Source: Pseudomonas arcuscaelestis
GTDB taxonomy: Bacteria > Pseudomonadota > Gammaproteobacteria > Pseudomonadales > Pseudomonadaceae
Length of the DNA stretch: 64,000 nt
Direction: 5' to 3'
Assembly: GCF_016881005.1 (NCBI RefSeq)
Contig: NZ_JACOPV010000001.1
Location: forward strand, 62,001 to 126,000
Below the pieces are notes generated by a model. That model saw only the letters and a program-made list of their open reading frames with translations, made no database searches and was not told the DNA's origin. How positions within the stretch are numbered: the stretch's first letter is position 1; every line of letters begins with the position of its first letter. Below are positions 9,090-18,348 of the stretch, piece after piece. The position numbers and the translations under genes were made by a program.

Positions 9090-10826
9090 ATGAAAGACAC
9101 CATTCGCCAGCTAATCCAGCAAGCCCTCACCCAACTCGTCACCGACGGTGTGTTGCCTGAAGGGCTGACGCCGGCGATCCAGGTGGAAAACGCCCGGGAC
9201 AAGACGCACGGCGACTTCGCCAGCAATATCGCGATGATGCTGGCCAAGCCTGCCGGCATGAAGCCTCGTGACCTGGCAGAAAAGATCATTGCCGCGCTGC
9301 CTGCCGACGAGCAGATCAGCAAGGTCGAGATTGCCGGCCCAGGCTTTCTGAACTTCTTCCAAAACACCCAGGCTCTGGCTGCCCGCCTTGATGCCGCACT
9401 CGCCGACGCCAAGCTCGGCGTGCGCAAGGCCGGTCCTCAACAGAAGGTTGTGGTTGACCTGTCGGCACCGAACCTCGCCAAAGAGATGCATGTAGGTCAC
9501 CTGCGTTCGACTATCATCGGCGACGCCGTGTCGCGCGTACTGGAGTTTCTTGGCGACACCGTGATTCGCCAGAACCACGTGGGCGACTGGGGCACTCAGT
9601 TCGGCATGCTGATGGCTTACCTCCAGGAAAACCCGATCACCAGCGACGAGCTGTCGGACCTGGAAAACTTCTACCGCGCCGCGAAGAAACGTTTCGACGA
9701 ATCCGAAGAGTTCGCCGACCGTGCCCGTGGCCTGGTGGTCAAACTGCAAGCGGGTGACGAGGAATGCCTGAAGCTGTGGACTCGCTTCAAAGACATCTCG
9801 CTGTCGCACTGCCAGAAAACCTACGAACTGCTCAACGTCAAGCTGACCATGGCCGACGTAATGGGCGAAAGCGCCTATAACGACGACCTGGCCAATGTCG
9901 TCAACGACCTCAAGGCCAAAGGCCTTCTGGTCGAGAGCAAGGGCGCCCAGTGCGTGTTCCTCGACGAGTTCAAGACCGCCGAGGGCGAACCGCTGCCGGT
10001 GATCGTGCAGAAAGCCGATGGCGGCTACCTGTATGCCACTACCGACTTGGCTGCCGTGCGCTATCGCAGCAACGTGCTCAAGGCCGATCGCGCCCTGTAC
10101 TTTGTCGACCAGCGTCAGGCCCTGCACTTCAATCAGGTATTTGAAGTAGCTCGCCTGGCCGGCTTCGTCGGTCACCCCATGCAAATGGAGCACATGGGCT
10201 TCGGCACCATGAACGGCGCTGATGGCCGCCCGTTCAAGACCCGCGACGGCGGCACGGTAAAACTTATCGATCTGCTCACCGAAGCCAAAGAGCGTGCCTA
10301 CACCCTGGTCAAGGAGAAGAACCCCGAGCTGCCCGAGGCTGAACTGCGCGCTATCGGCCAAGTGGTGGGCATTGATGCGGTAAAATACGCCGACCTGTCC
10401 AAGCACCGCACCAGCGACTACAGCTTCAACTTCGAGTTGATGCTCAATTTCGAGGGCAACACTGCTCCGTACCTGCTGTATGCCTACACGCGCGTCGCCG
10501 GCGTATTCCGCAAGCTGAACAAGAGCTTCGATGAGGCAGACGGGCAGATCGTTCTGCAGGCGGCCCAGGAACAAGACCTGGCTGCGCGCCTGGCTCAATT
10601 CGGCGAAATCCTGAACAACGTCGCCGAAAAAGGCACACCGCACGTACTCTGCGCCTACCTGTACGACGTGGCCGGCCTGTTCTCCAGCTTCTACGAGAAC
10701 TGCCCGATCCTCGCTGCCGAGACCCCTGAACAACAGCAGAGCCGCCTGCGCCTGGCTGCCCTGACTGGCCGCACCCTCAAGCAAGGTCTGGAGCTGCTCG
10801 GCCTGGAAACCCTGGAGCGTATGTAA
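9090..10826 (+). CDS. argS: Arginyl-tRNA synthetase
   Basis: This 578-residue class I synthetase charges tRNA-Arg. The N-terminal Add-1 tRNA-D-loop domain runs to about residue 110. The HIGH-type motif is [12 protein letters not shown]. The KMSK loop is degenerate, as is usual in ArgRS, with [13 protein letters not shown] in that region. The C-terminal DALR anticodon domain carries [19 protein letters not shown] and ends [10 protein letters not shown] chose the ATG at 9090, which gives the family length; an upstream in-frame start would add 42 residues translated from the REP region. The SPOR gene starts one base after its stop. Confidence 0.97.
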   Translation: MKDTIRQLIQQALTQLVTDGVLPEGLTPAIQVENARDKTHGDFASNIAMMLAKPAGMKPRDLAEKIIAALPADEQISKVEIAGPGFLNFFQNTQALAARLDAALADAKLGVRKAGPQQKVVVDLSAPNLAKEMHVGHLRSTIIGDAVSRVLEFLGDTVIRQNHVGDWGTQFGMLMAYLQENPITSDELSDLENFYRAAKKRFDESEEFADRARGLVVKLQAGDEECLKLWTRFKDISLSHCQKTYELLNVKLTMADVMGESAYNDDLANVVNDLKAKGLLVESKGAQCVFLDEFKTAEGEPLPVIVQKADGGYLYATTDLAAVRYRSNVLKADRALYFVDQRQALHFNQVFEVARLAGFVGHPMQMEHMGFGTMNGADGRPFKTRDGGTVKLIDLLTEAKERAYTLVKEKNPELPEAELRAIGQVVGIDAVKYADLSKHRTSDYSFNFELMLNFEGNTAPYLLYAYTRVAGVFRKLNKSFDEADGQIVLQAAQEQDLAARLAQFGEILNNVAEKGTPHVLCAYLYDVAGLFSSFYENCPILAAETPEQQQSRLRLAALTGRTLKQGLELLGLETLERM

Positions 10827-10827
10827 G

Positions 10828-11517
10828 TTGGCTGCCAAGAAAAAACCTGCACCAAAGCGCGGCGCCAGTCGCAACCAGGCACCTGCCAAACAGCCGATTC
10901 CGGGCTGGTTGTGGCTGGCAATTGGCCTGACGGTTGGCGCCTTCATCGTTTTTCTGATGAAGCTTGAGCCAGGCAACCAAGAAGTGAAGCGGACCAAGCC
11001 TGAACAGCAAAAAGCCGAAAGAGCCGCCGAAGCCAACAAGACAGCGCCGAGCCCGCAACAACCGGTAAAGCCCAAGTACGACTTCTACACCTTGCTGCCC
11101 GAGTCGGAAGTGATCGTGCCGCCTGAAGCCGTTCCGGAGAAAACCCCGCCGGTGCCTGCGCAACCTCCGGTAACCCCGGCGGAAGCGGCGAAAATCGATA
11201 CTGCGCGAGCACAGGCGGCCCTGATGGGGCAAACGCCACCACCCGCGCCGCCGGTAATCAAGCCTGCAGCAACGACCCAGTTCTTTCTGCAGGCCGGGTC
11301 GTTCCGCAAACAGGCTGACGCCGACAAGGTCCGGGCGCAGATCATTCTGCTCGGCCAGGCGGTCAAGGTAGAGTCCGGTACCGTCAAGGAAGAAACCTGG
11401 TACCGGGTGCTGGTCGGGCCGTTCAGCAACCGTGAACAACTGACCGTAGCGCAGAAACAATTGGCTGGCAGCGGCTTCAGCAACTTGCTGCTGCAGCAGC
11501 GCCAGACCCGCCAGTAA
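10828..11517 (+). CDS. SPOR-domain membrane protein (FtsN-like)
   Basis: This 229-residue bitopic protein has a lysine-rich cytoplasmic start (AAKKKPAPKRGASRNQ), one membrane segment at about 26-43, and a Pro/Glu-rich periplasmic linker. A C-terminal SPOR domain at about 150-225 (FFLQAGSFRKQADADKVRAQ, TWYRVLVGPFSNREQ) binds denuded septal peptidoglycan glycans. The architecture is that of FtsN, and it occupies the same place after argS as in other Pseudomonas. The only fitting start is TTG at 10828, one base after the argS stop, so it is probably coupled to argS translation. Whether it is the essential FtsN or a second SPOR protein cannot be told here. Confidence 0.88.
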   Translation: MAAKKKPAPKRGASRNQAPAKQPIPGWLWLAIGLTVGAFIVFLMKLEPGNQEVKRTKPEQQKAERAAEANKTAPSPQQPVKPKYDFYTLLPESEVIVPPEAVPEKTPPVPAQPPVTPAEAAKIDTARAQAALMGQTPPPAPPVIKPAATTQFFLQAGSFRKQADADKVRAQIILLGQAVKVESGTVKEETWYRVLVGPFSNREQLTVAQKQLAGSGFSNLLLQQRQTRQ

Positions 11518-11524
11518 GTCCTGC

Positions 11525-11558
11525 CAGCGGCCTTGTCGACACACCGACAAGGCCGCTG
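11525..11558. terminator. Perfect 14-bp inverted repeat between convergent genes
   Basis: CAGCGGCCTTGTCG, the loop acacac and its exact complement stand between the SPOR gene and the TM2 gene stops. There is no T-run, so it may end or protect transcripts rather than act as a classical terminator. Confidence 0.5.
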
Positions 11559-11561
11559 CCT

Positions 11562-11981
11562 TCAACGCCGCTGAGCGTTGGCCAGCGATACTTGGGTGTT
11601 CAACGTCCAGAAATCGTACAAGACCCCCACCAGGAACAGCCCACCGGTGAACAGGTAGATGATCCCGGTAATCCACTTGCCCTGATACATGCGGTGCACG
11701 CCGAACACACCCAGGAAGGTCAGCAGGATCCAGCTCAGGCTGTAGTCCAGAGGGCCGGCGTGAAAGCGCAGATCTGCCTCGCGATCCATCGCCGGGATCA
11801 GAAACAGGTCGATCAGCCAGCCAATACCCAGCAAGCCCAGGGTAAAGAACCAAATAGTACCGGTAACCGGTTTGCCGTAATAAAAACGGTGGGCGCCGGT
11901 GAAACCGAAAATCCACAACAGGTAACCAATTACCTTGCTGTGCGTGTCGTGTAACTGCCCGTCCTGCTGATAACTGTTCAT
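11562..11981 (-). CDS. TM2-domain inner-membrane protein
   Basis: This 139-residue protein contains two TM2-type units. The first is VIGYLLWIFGFTGAHRFYYG followed by GTIWFFTLGLLGIGWLIDLF. The second, weaker unit is WILLTFLGVFGVHRMYQG followed by GIIYLFTGGLFLVGVLYDF. Each has the GxHRxYxGK turn and an aspartate after the second helix, giving about four membrane helices. The family has no agreed biochemical function. The gene stands alone, converging on the SPOR gene, with an AT-rich 155-base gap between it and the divergent NlpC gene. Confidence 0.85.
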   Translation of the reverse strand: MNSYQQDGQLHDTHSKVIGYLLWIFGFTGAHRFYYGKPVTGTIWFFTLGLLGIGWLIDLFLIPAMDREADLRFHAGPLDYSLSWILLTFLGVFGVHRMYQGKWITGIIYLFTGGLFLVGVLYDFWTLNTQVSLANAQRR

Positions 11982-12136
11982 TCATAGCCTCTGTGGGTTA
12001 TCGATAAATTTTCTAAGAAAAAATGTGACTTTTTCGTTTCAGGGCGACGTATGGCACTGCGCCAATCGACCAACGGATCAGAAAATGATCAAAAAGCTGT
12101 TATAAAGTTGCGCGCTAACCACCAAGAGCCCTGCCC

Positions 12137-12757
12137 ATGCGTCCTTTTTTCAAGACATGGCTGACCCTTTGCCTATTATTGCCACTGGCAGCCCACGCCA
12201 CCAACCGTGAGCAACGTCTACCCAACGGCTTTTCCGGGTACTCCTCAAATTCCGCCGCCGTGCGTTCCACCAAGCACGTCAGCAGCAAGGTGCAGCACAG
12301 CACCCGCTCCAGCAAGCCAAGCCTGCCGGTTGCATCAATGTCGCCGCAACAGAGCAGCGATGTGCTCAGCCGCGCCGTCAATGTACTGGGCACCCCTTAT
12401 CGTTGGGGCGGCAGCAGCCCAAGTAAAGGTTTCGATTGCAGCGGCCTGGTCAAGTACGCCTTTCACGAAATCGATGAAGTCGACCTGCCCCGCACCTCCA
12501 ATGCCATGGCTCAGGGCCACGGCGTTAAAGTCGATCGCAAAGACCTCAAGCCAGGCGATCTGATTTTCTTCAACATCAAGAGTCGGCGGGTCAATCATGT
12601 TGCCATTTACCTGGGCAATGACCGCTTCATCCACGCCCCACGCACAGGTAAGCGGGTGAGCATCGACACGCTGAACAAGCCTTACTGGCGCAGCCGCTAC
12701 GTGGTTGCCAAACGCGTTCTGCCGAAAAGCCAGGAATTGGCCCTGGCCAAGCGCTAA
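12137..12757 (+). CDS. Exported NlpC/P60 peptidoglycan hydrolase
   Basis: This 206-residue protein has a signal peptide (about residues 1-21, ending AAHA), a Ser-rich linker to about residue 70, and an NlpC/P60 domain. The catalytic Cys101 is in FDCSGLVK, His154 in NHVAIYLG, and a third polar residue lies in the FIHAPRTGK strand. These cysteine peptidases cut the D-Glu-diaminopimelate bond of stem peptides (spr/MepS type) in the periplasm. No lipobox is seen, so it is likely soluble. A TATAAA box at 12101-12106 is a plausible -10. Its stop overlaps the pilT-like stop by three bases, tail to tail. Confidence 0.9.
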   Translation: MRPFFKTWLTLCLLLPLAAHATNREQRLPNGFSGYSSNSAAVRSTKHVSSKVQHSTRSSKPSLPVASMSPQQSSDVLSRAVNVLGTPYRWGGSSPSKGFDCSGLVKYAFHEIDEVDLPRTSNAMAQGHGVKVDRKDLKPGDLIFFNIKSRRVNHVAIYLGNDRFIHAPRTGKRVSIDTLNKPYWRSRYVVAKRVLPKSQELALAKR

Positions 12758-13782
12758 AAACCTTGATGCGCCCCTGCGCGGGCGCTCTCAGCACTGATCA
12801 ATCCGCGCGCAAGCAGACCTTCAAGGCAACTGTCTAGCGTCTGCATACCCAACGCCCCGCCCATTTGCATGGTTGAATACAACTGCGCCACCTTCCCCTC
12901 ACGCACCAGGTTGCGCACTGCGGGGGTGGCCAGCAACACCTCATGCGCGACCACTCGCCCGCCCCCTACCTTTTCGACCAGCACCTGTGACACCACAGCC
13001 TGTAGTGCTTGCGCCAACATCACCCGCACCAATTGCTTTTCATCCGCTGCAAAGACGTCTACCAGTCGATCAATGGTTCTCGCAGCAGAGCTTGCATGCA
13101 CTGTTGCCAGCACCAGATGGCCTGTTTCCGCGGCGCTCAAGGCCAGGCGTATGGTCCGCGCATCGCGTAGTTCACCAAGCATTATCACATCCGGATCCTG
13201 ACGCAGGGCGGCACGAAAGGCTTGATCAAAGCCATGGCTATGCCTGCCGATTTCGCGCTGACTGATCAGGCTGCGCCGAGGGCTGTGAATAAATTCGATA
13301 GGGTCTTCCAGGGTGATGATGTGCAACTGCCGCTGGCGGTTGAGGTGATCAAGCAAAGCGGCCAATGTAGTCGACTTGCCCGACCCAGTAGGACCGGTGA
13401 TCAGCACCAGTCCTGCAGGCAGCTCGGCGATTTGCTGAAAGACCCTGCCCAGTCCCAGGTCGGCGAGACTGCTCACGGCATTCGGAATCACCCTCAGTAC
13501 TGCTGCGGGCCCTCTGCTCTGCGTGAACGCATTGACGCGAAAACGCGCCAGGTCGGGTAAAGCGACAGAAAAATCGATATCCAGAAGCGTTTCGAAATCC
13601 TTTTTCTGCGCTTTGGTCATCAACTGCGCCAGCATCCCGAGCATTTGTTCAGTGCTCAATACGGGCAGTTGCAGTCGGCGCACTCGCCCATCAACACGAA
13701 GCGCCGGTACCTCTGCTGCCGCCAGGTGAATATCCGAGGCTCCAGCCCTTGTCGCCACGGCCAACAGTTCAGTCACATCCAT
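12754..13782 (-). CDS. pilT: PilT-like type IV pilus retraction ATPase
   Basis: This 342-residue hexameric ATPase has the opening MDVTELLAVATRAGASDIHL. Walker A is GPTGSGKST at 130-138, the Asp box is IITLEDPIEFIH, Walker B is DPDVIMLGELRDARTI, the His box is ATVHASSAARTIDR, and the AIRNL-type motif appears as AVRNLVREGK. All motifs needed for ATPase activity are kept, but many positions differ from canonical PilT and the C-terminus is distinct. I chose the ATG at 13782, preceded by GGGGAG; a longer in-frame start at 13842 adds 20 unlikely residues. No pilU follows. It is divergent from yggS. Confidence 0.85.
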   Translation of the reverse strand: MDVTELLAVATRAGASDIHLAAAEVPALRVDGRVRRLQLPVLSTEQMLGMLAQLMTKAQKKDFETLLDIDFSVALPDLARFRVNAFTQSRGPAAVLRVIPNAVSSLADLGLGRVFQQIAELPAGLVLITGPTGSGKSTTLAALLDHLNRQRQLHIITLEDPIEFIHSPRRSLISQREIGRHSHGFDQAFRAALRQDPDVIMLGELRDARTIRLALSAAETGHLVLATVHASSAARTIDRLVDVFAADEKQLVRVMLAQALQAVVSQVLVEKVGGGRVVAHEVLLATPAVRNLVREGKVAQLYSTMQMGGALGMQTLDSCLEGLLARGLISAESARAGAHQGF

Positions 13783-13848
13783 GAGACTCCCCAAAGACTG
13801 CCAAGCAGGTAGAATGCCGCAGACCCAAAGAGCCGCTGGCATCTATCA

Positions 13849-14535
13849 ATGTCCACCATAGCAGACAACCTTTCCACGCTCGCCGCACGCATCAGCGCTG
13901 CTGCCGAGGCCGCTGGACGCGCACCTTCCGACATCCGCCTGCTGGCGGTGAGCAAGACCAAACCCGCTGCCGCCGTGCGTGAAGCCTTTGCCGCCGGGGT
14001 TCGCGATGTCGGTGAGAACTACTTGCAGGAAGCCCTCAACAAGCAAGGCGAATTGACCGACTTGCCCTTGACCTGGCACTTCATCGGCCCCATTCAGTCG
14101 AACAAGACTCGCGCAATCGCCGAGCATTTTGACTGGGTACATTCCGTGGACCGCTTGAAAATTGCTCAACGCCTGTCAGAGCAACGCCCCGACGGCCTTG
14201 CTCCGCTGAACATTTGCCTGCAAGTGAATGTGAGTGGCGAAGCGAGCAAATCAGGGTGTTCGCCAGAAGAACTGCCTGCACTGGCCACCGCCATTGCCGC
14301 GTTGCCGCGCCTGCGACTGCGCGGGCTGATGGCGATTCCCGAGCCCACCGACGACCGCGCAGCTCAGGAAGCAGCTTTTGCACGGGTTCGCGAACTACAA
14401 GACAGACTCGGGCTGAATCTGGACACGCTCTCCATGGGCATGAGCCACGACCTGGAAGCGGCTATCGCTCAGGGCGCGACGTGGGTACGTATTGGCACCG
14501 CATTATTCGGCGCCCGCGATTACAGCCAGCCCTGA
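13849..14535 (+). CDS. yggS: PLP homeostasis protein, YggS/PROSC family
   Basis: This 228-residue single-domain alanine-racemase-fold protein carries pyridoxal phosphate and buffers cellular vitamin B6. The PLP lysine is in LLAVSKTKP. VGENYLQEAL, WHFIGPIQSNK, GLMAIP and LSMGMSHDLEAAI are family blocks, and the end GTALFGARDY is diagnostic. It leads a plus-strand run with proC and yggT, a conserved neighbourhood in gamma-proteobacteria. Its start lies 66 bases from the divergent pilT-like gene. Confidence 0.95.
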   Translation: MSTIADNLSTLAARISAAAEAAGRAPSDIRLLAVSKTKPAAAVREAFAAGVRDVGENYLQEALNKQGELTDLPLTWHFIGPIQSNKTRAIAEHFDWVHSVDRLKIAQRLSEQRPDGLAPLNICLQVNVSGEASKSGCSPEELPALATAIAALPRLRLRGLMAIPEPTDDRAAQEAAFARVRELQDRLGLNLDTLSMGMSHDLEAAIAQGATWVRIGTALFGARDYSQP

Positions 14536-14572
14536 CCTATGCCTTTTCAACTTATTTCCTAAAGGACCTGAC

Positions 14573-15391
14573 ATGAGCAAGACTCGTATTGCCTTTATCG
14601 GCGCCGGCAACATGGCCGCCAGCCTGATCGGCGGCCTGCGCGCCCAGGGCCTGGACGCCTCGCAGATCCGCGCCAGTGACCCGGGCGCCGAGCAGCGCGC
14701 CAAAGTTCACGCCGAGCACGGCATCGAAATGTTCGCCGATAACGCCCAGGCCATTGAAGGGGCCGACGTGGTGGTGCTGGCCGTCAAGCCGCAGGCCATG
14801 AAAGCCGTCTGTGAAGCGCTCAAGCCCAACCTCAAGCCCGAACAACTGGTCGTGTCCATTGCCGCTGGAATCACCTGCGCCAGCATGAACAACTGGCTCG
14901 GTGCACAGCCAATCGTACGTTGCATGCCCAACACGCCGGCGCTGTTGCGCCAAGGTGTCAGCGGCCTGTACGCCACCCACGAAGTGACGGCGGCGCAACG
15001 TCAGCAAGCCGAACAACTGTTGTCGGCGGTGGGTATTGCCCTGTGGCTGGACACCGAGCAACAACTTGACGCTGTCACTGCCGTTTCCGGTAGTGGTCCT
15101 GCGTATTTCTTCCTACTGATCGAGGCCATGACTGCTGCCGGCGAAAAACTCGGACTGCCTCGCGAAACCGCAGCCAAGCTGACCCTGCAAACTGCCCTGG
15201 GCGCCGCACACATGGCCGTCAGCAGCGATGTAGACGCCGCCGAACTGCGTCGTCGGGTAACTTCCCCTGCCGGCACAACTGAAGCGGCAATCAAGTCGTT
15301 CCAGGCCGATGGATTCGAAGCGCTGGTTGAAAAAGCGCTGGGCGCTGCGGCGCATCGCTCGGCCGAAATGGCCGAACAACTGGGCAACTAA
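14573..15391 (+). CDS. proC: Pyrroline-5-carboxylate reductase
   Basis: This 272-residue enzyme reduces pyrroline-5-carboxylate to proline with NAD(P)H. The Rossmann start is IAFIGAGNMAASLIGGL. The NAD(P)-binding fold ends near VVLAVKPQ, and IVRCMPNTPALLRQG and AVSGSGPAYFF lead into the helical dimerisation domain with VTSPAGTTEAAI. I chose the ATG at 14573 because AAAGGA stands just upstream and the conserved N-terminus begins there; the longer frame overlaps yggS. yggT follows ten bases later. Confidence 0.96.
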   Translation: MSKTRIAFIGAGNMAASLIGGLRAQGLDASQIRASDPGAEQRAKVHAEHGIEMFADNAQAIEGADVVVLAVKPQAMKAVCEALKPNLKPEQLVVSIAAGITCASMNNWLGAQPIVRCMPNTPALLRQGVSGLYATHEVTAAQRQQAEQLLSAVGIALWLDTEQQLDAVTAVSGSGPAYFFLLIEAMTAAGEKLGLPRETAAKLTLQTALGAAHMAVSSDVDAAELRRRVTSPAGTTEAAIKSFQADGFEALVEKALGAAAHRSAEMAEQLGN

Positions 15392-15401
15392 GGAGCCGAA
15401 T

Positions 15402-15992
15402 ATGATCGGATTGAACAACGCTGCCATTTACGTCGTACAAACCCTGGGTAGTCTCTACCTGCTGATCATCATGCTGCGCTTCATTCTGCAGCTGGTTCGG
15501 GCCGACTTCTACAACCCACTGAGCCAATTTGCGGTGCGCGCCACCCAGCCGTTGCTAAAGCCAATGCGCCGGATCATCCCGAGCCTGTTCGGCCTGGATA
15601 TGTCGTCGCTGTTGCTGGCAATCATTGTGCAAATGCTGGTCATGGGCCTGACCCTGTTGCTGGCCTACAGCACCACCGGTAATCCGCTGCAACTGCTGAT
15701 CTGGTCGATCATTGGCATCACCGCCCTGTTCTTGAAGATTTTCTTCTTCGCCCTGATCATCAGCGTAATTCTTTCCTGGGTCGCCCCCGGTAGCCACAAC
15801 CCAGGTGCCGAGCTGATCAATCAGATCTGCGATCCGTTCCTGGCTCCGTTTCGCCGCCTGCTGCCGAACCTGGGTGGCCTGGACATCTCGCCAATCCTGG
15901 CGTTCATGGCGCTCAAGTTGATCGACATGCTGGTCATCAACAACCTCGCCGCCATGACCGGCATGCCGGAAATTCTGCGCCTGCTGGTTTGA
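15402..15992 (+). CDS. YggT family membrane protein
   Basis: This 196-residue protein is made of two YGGT repeats, each with paired hydrophobic helices and an FNPLSQFxVRxTQPLLxPxRRxIP-like loop. The first loop is RATQPLLKPMRRIIPSLFG and the second is CDPFLAPFRRLLPNLGG. There are about four to five membrane segments. The biochemical role is unsettled; links to osmotic tolerance and cell-wall or division functions have been reported for the family. GGAG precedes the ATG at 15402, ten bases after proC, so it is very likely cotranscribed with yggS-proC. Confidence 0.9.
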   Translation: MIGLNNAAIYVVQTLGSLYLLIIMLRFILQLVRADFYNPLSQFAVRATQPLLKPMRRIIPSLFGLDMSSLLLAIIVQMLVMGLTLLLAYSTTGNPLQLLIWSIIGITALFLKIFFFALIISVILSWVAPGSHNPGAELINQICDPFLAPFRRLLPNLGGLDISPILAFMALKLIDMLVINNLAAMTGMPEILRLLV

Positions 15993-16002
15993 TTCAACGC
16001 TA

Positions 16003-16052
16003 CCGCGGGGCAAGCCCTGTCCCACTGGCTGGGAACGGCCTTGCCCCGCGAT
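16003..16052. repeat. REP-type palindromic element before metX
   Basis: The core ccgcggggcaagccctgtcc and the inverted ggccttgccccgcgatgc form a full REP pair in the 129-base yggT-metX gap. It can fold into a long imperfect hairpin and probably separates the two transcripts. Confidence 0.6.
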
Positions 16053-16121
16053 GCTTTCCTTTCTTGCCGCACACATCAGTGGTCTTTAGACTTACGCCTC
16101 ATTTAAGCGTGAGCAGGGTCG

Positions 16122-17261
16122 ATGTCCACTGTCTTTCCCGAAGATTCGGTCGGTCTGGTAACACCGCAACTGGCGCAGTTCAACGAGCCTTTGGCCCTGG
16201 CCTGCGGCCGCTCGCTGAACTCCTATGAACTGATCTACGAAACCTACGGCACGCTCAATAGCTCGGCCAGCAACGCCGTGCTGATCTGCCATGCGTTGTC
16301 CGGTCACCACCACGCGGCGGGCTACCATAGCCCCGACGATCGCAAGCCGGGCTGGTGGGACAGTTGCATCGGCCCCGGCAAGCCGATCGACACCAACCGC
16401 TTCTTCGTCGTCAGCCTGAACAACCTGGGCGGCTGCAACGGCAGCACCGGCCCAAGCAGCACCAACCCGGCCACCGGCAAGCCTTATGGCGCCGATTTCC
16501 CAGTGCTGACGGTAGAAGACTGGGTTCACAGTCAGGCTCGACTGGCCGACCGCCTGGGCATCACCCAGTGGGCAGCCGTGATCGGCGGCAGCCTGGGCGG
16601 CATGCAGGCCCTGCAGTGGACCATCACTTACCCTGATCGCGTACGTCATTGCCTGGACATCGCTTCGGCACCGAAGCTTTCGGCACAGAACATCGCCTTC
16701 AACGAGGTCGCCCGCCAGGCCATTCTTACCGACCCCGAGTTCCACGGTGGCTCGTTCCAGGACCACGGCGTGATCCCCAAGCGCGGCTTGATGCTCGCAC
16801 GCATGGTCGGGCACATCACTTACCTGTCCGATGACTCCATGGGTGAAAAATTCGGACGCGAGCTCAAAAGCGACAAGCTCAACTACGACTTCCACAGTGT
16901 CGAGTTCCAGGTCGAAAGCTACCTGCGTTATCAGGGTGAAGAATTCTCTGGCCGCTTCGATGCCAACACTTACTTGCTGATGACCAAGGCACTGGACTAC
17001 TTCGATCCAGCCGCTGCCCATGGCGGCGACCTGGTGGCAGCCCTGGCCAACGTCACTGCGCAGTACTGTGTGATGTCCTTCACTACCGATTGGCGCTTTT
17101 CGCCTGCTCGTTCGCGAGAGATCGTCGACGCGCTGATCGCTGCACGCAAGAACGTCTGCTACCTGGATATCGACTCGCCCTATGGCCACGATGCCTTCCT
17201 GATCCCGACCCCGCGCTACATCACGGGATTCACGAACTACATGAACCGCATCGTCTGCTGA
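16122..17261 (+). CDS. metX: Homoserine O-acyltransferase (MetX fold; likely succinyl-CoA-using)
   Basis: This 379-residue alpha/beta-hydrolase acylates homoserine for methionine synthesis. The nucleophile Ser157 is in IGGSLGGMQ. The acid and base of the triad are expected in DWRFSP and SPYGHDAFL near the C-terminus. [14 protein letters not shown] forms the oxyanion-side loop. From established work on Pseudomonas enzymes, this family there uses succinyl-CoA rather than acetyl-CoA; that is family knowledge and was not read from this sequence. metW follows seven bases later, the usual metXW pair. Confidence 0.93.
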   Translation: MSTVFPEDSVGLVTPQLAQFNEPLALACGRSLNSYELIYETYGTLNSSASNAVLICHALSGHHHAAGYHSPDDRKPGWWDSCIGPGKPIDTNRFFVVSLNNLGGCNGSTGPSSTNPATGKPYGADFPVLTVEDWVHSQARLADRLGITQWAAVIGGSLGGMQALQWTITYPDRVRHCLDIASAPKLSAQNIAFNEVARQAILTDPEFHGGSFQDHGVIPKRGLMLARMVGHITYLSDDSMGEKFGRELKSDKLNYDFHSVEFQVESYLRYQGEEFSGRFDANTYLLMTKALDYFDPAAAHGGDLVAALANVTAQYCVMSFTTDWRFSPARSREIVDALIAARKNVCYLDIDSPYGHDAFLIPTPRYITGFTNYMNRIVC

Positions 17262-17268
17262 GGACCCT

Positions 17269-17889
17269 ATGAGAGCCGACCTGGAAATCATCCAAGACTG
17301 GATCCCCGCCGGCAGCCGGGTACTCGACCTCGGTTGCGGCACTGGTGAACTGCTGGCTTCACTGCGTGACAACAAGCAGGTCAGCGGTTATGGCCTGGAA
17401 ATCGACCCGGACAACATCGCTCAGTGCGTCGCCAAAGGCGTAAACGTCATCGAGCAGGACCTCGACAAAGGGCTGGGCAATTTTGCCAGCAACAGTTTCG
17501 ACGTCGTGGTCATGACCCAGGCCCTGCAGGCCGTGGAGTACCCCGATCGGATCCTCGATGAAATGCTGCGCGTAGGCCGCCAGTGCATCATTACCTTCCC
17601 CAATTTCGGCCACTGGCGCTGCCGCTGGTACCTGGCGACCAAAGGTCGCATGCCGGTCTCGGACTTCATGCCGTATACCTGGTACAACACGCCGAACATT
17701 CACTTCTGCACCTTTGAAGATTTCGAGGCGCTGTGCAGCGAACGTCGCGCACAAGTTCTCGACCGGCTGGCCGTTGACCATTTGCACCGCCACGGGTGGG
17801 CAAGCAAGCTATGGCCTAATCTTTTAGGGGAGATCGGCATTTACCGTGTCAGCAGCCCCGGCCTTACCCAACACAAGGTCGCGGTTTAA
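17269..17889 (+). CDS. metW: Methionine biosynthesis protein MetW
   Basis: This 206-residue class I SAM-methyltransferase-fold protein always pairs with metX in proteobacteria. Motif I is VLDLGCGTGELLASL and the acidic end of strand 2 is GLEID. ITFPNFGHWRCR and PVSDFMPYTWYNTPNIHFCT are signature blocks. It is needed for full homoserine acyltransferase activity in organisms where it was tested; its own methyl acceptor, if any, is unclear. The short gap after metX indicates one operon. Confidence 0.93.
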   Translation: MRADLEIIQDWIPAGSRVLDLGCGTGELLASLRDNKQVSGYGLEIDPDNIAQCVAKGVNVIEQDLDKGLGNFASNSFDVVVMTQALQAVEYPDRILDEMLRVGRQCIITFPNFGHWRCRWYLATKGRMPVSDFMPYTWYNTPNIHFCTFEDFEALCSERRAQVLDRLAVDHLHRHGWASKLWPNLLGEIGIYRVSSPGLTQHKVAV

Positions 17890-17913
17890 CCCGCACACTG
17901 GAGGAGAACGATC

Positions 17914-18348
17914 ATGGGTCGCTTGTTGAGCTTTATTCTGACTGCCTGCTTGAGCGTCACCGCAGTTGCTGCCGACGCCATCAAGGGCGAACGCCAGGAA
18001 GTCTTTGGAGATACCACGGTGCACTACAGCACCTTCATCTCGACCTTCCTGCAGCCGGACATCGCCAAGGCCGCTGAACTGGTTCGCAGCAAAAACCAGG
18101 GCGTGATCAACGTCTCGGTGATCAAGGCCGGCAAACCGGTTGTTACCCAGGTTAGCGGCAGCGTCAAGGATCTCACCAGCAATTCGATCCCGCTGAAGTT
18201 CAAACAGATCAACGAACAAGGCGCGATCTATTACATCGCCCAGTACCCTGTGAACCAACAGGAAACCCGTACTTTCACCATCAACGTTGATACTGGCGGC
18301 AAAACCGAAACCATCAGTTTTAACCAAGAGCTTTTCCCAGGCGAATGA
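17914..18348 (+). CDS. DUF4426 exported protein
   Basis: This 144-residue protein has a clear signal peptide (about 1-20, ending TAVAAD), so it is probably periplasmic. The mature part is a beta-rich DUF4426 domain with [15 protein letters not shown] and the closing [12 protein letters not shown]. No enzymatic motif is visible and the function is unknown. GGAG precedes the ATG, and the stop overlaps the rdgB start by four bases, so it belongs to the metXW-rdgB-hemW run. Confidence 0.85.
   Translation: MGRLLSFILTACLSVTAVAADAIKGERQEVFGDTTVHYSTFISTFLQPDIAKAAELVRSKNQGVINVSVIKAGKPVVTQVSGSVKDLTSNSIPLKFKQINEQGAIYYIAQYPVNQQETRTFTINVDTGGKTETISFNQELFPGE

Noticed and set aside
9111..11075. A 654-codon minus-strand frame opposite argS and the SPOR gene
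   Set aside because: Shadow of two well-supported genes; no ribosome-binding site or domain.
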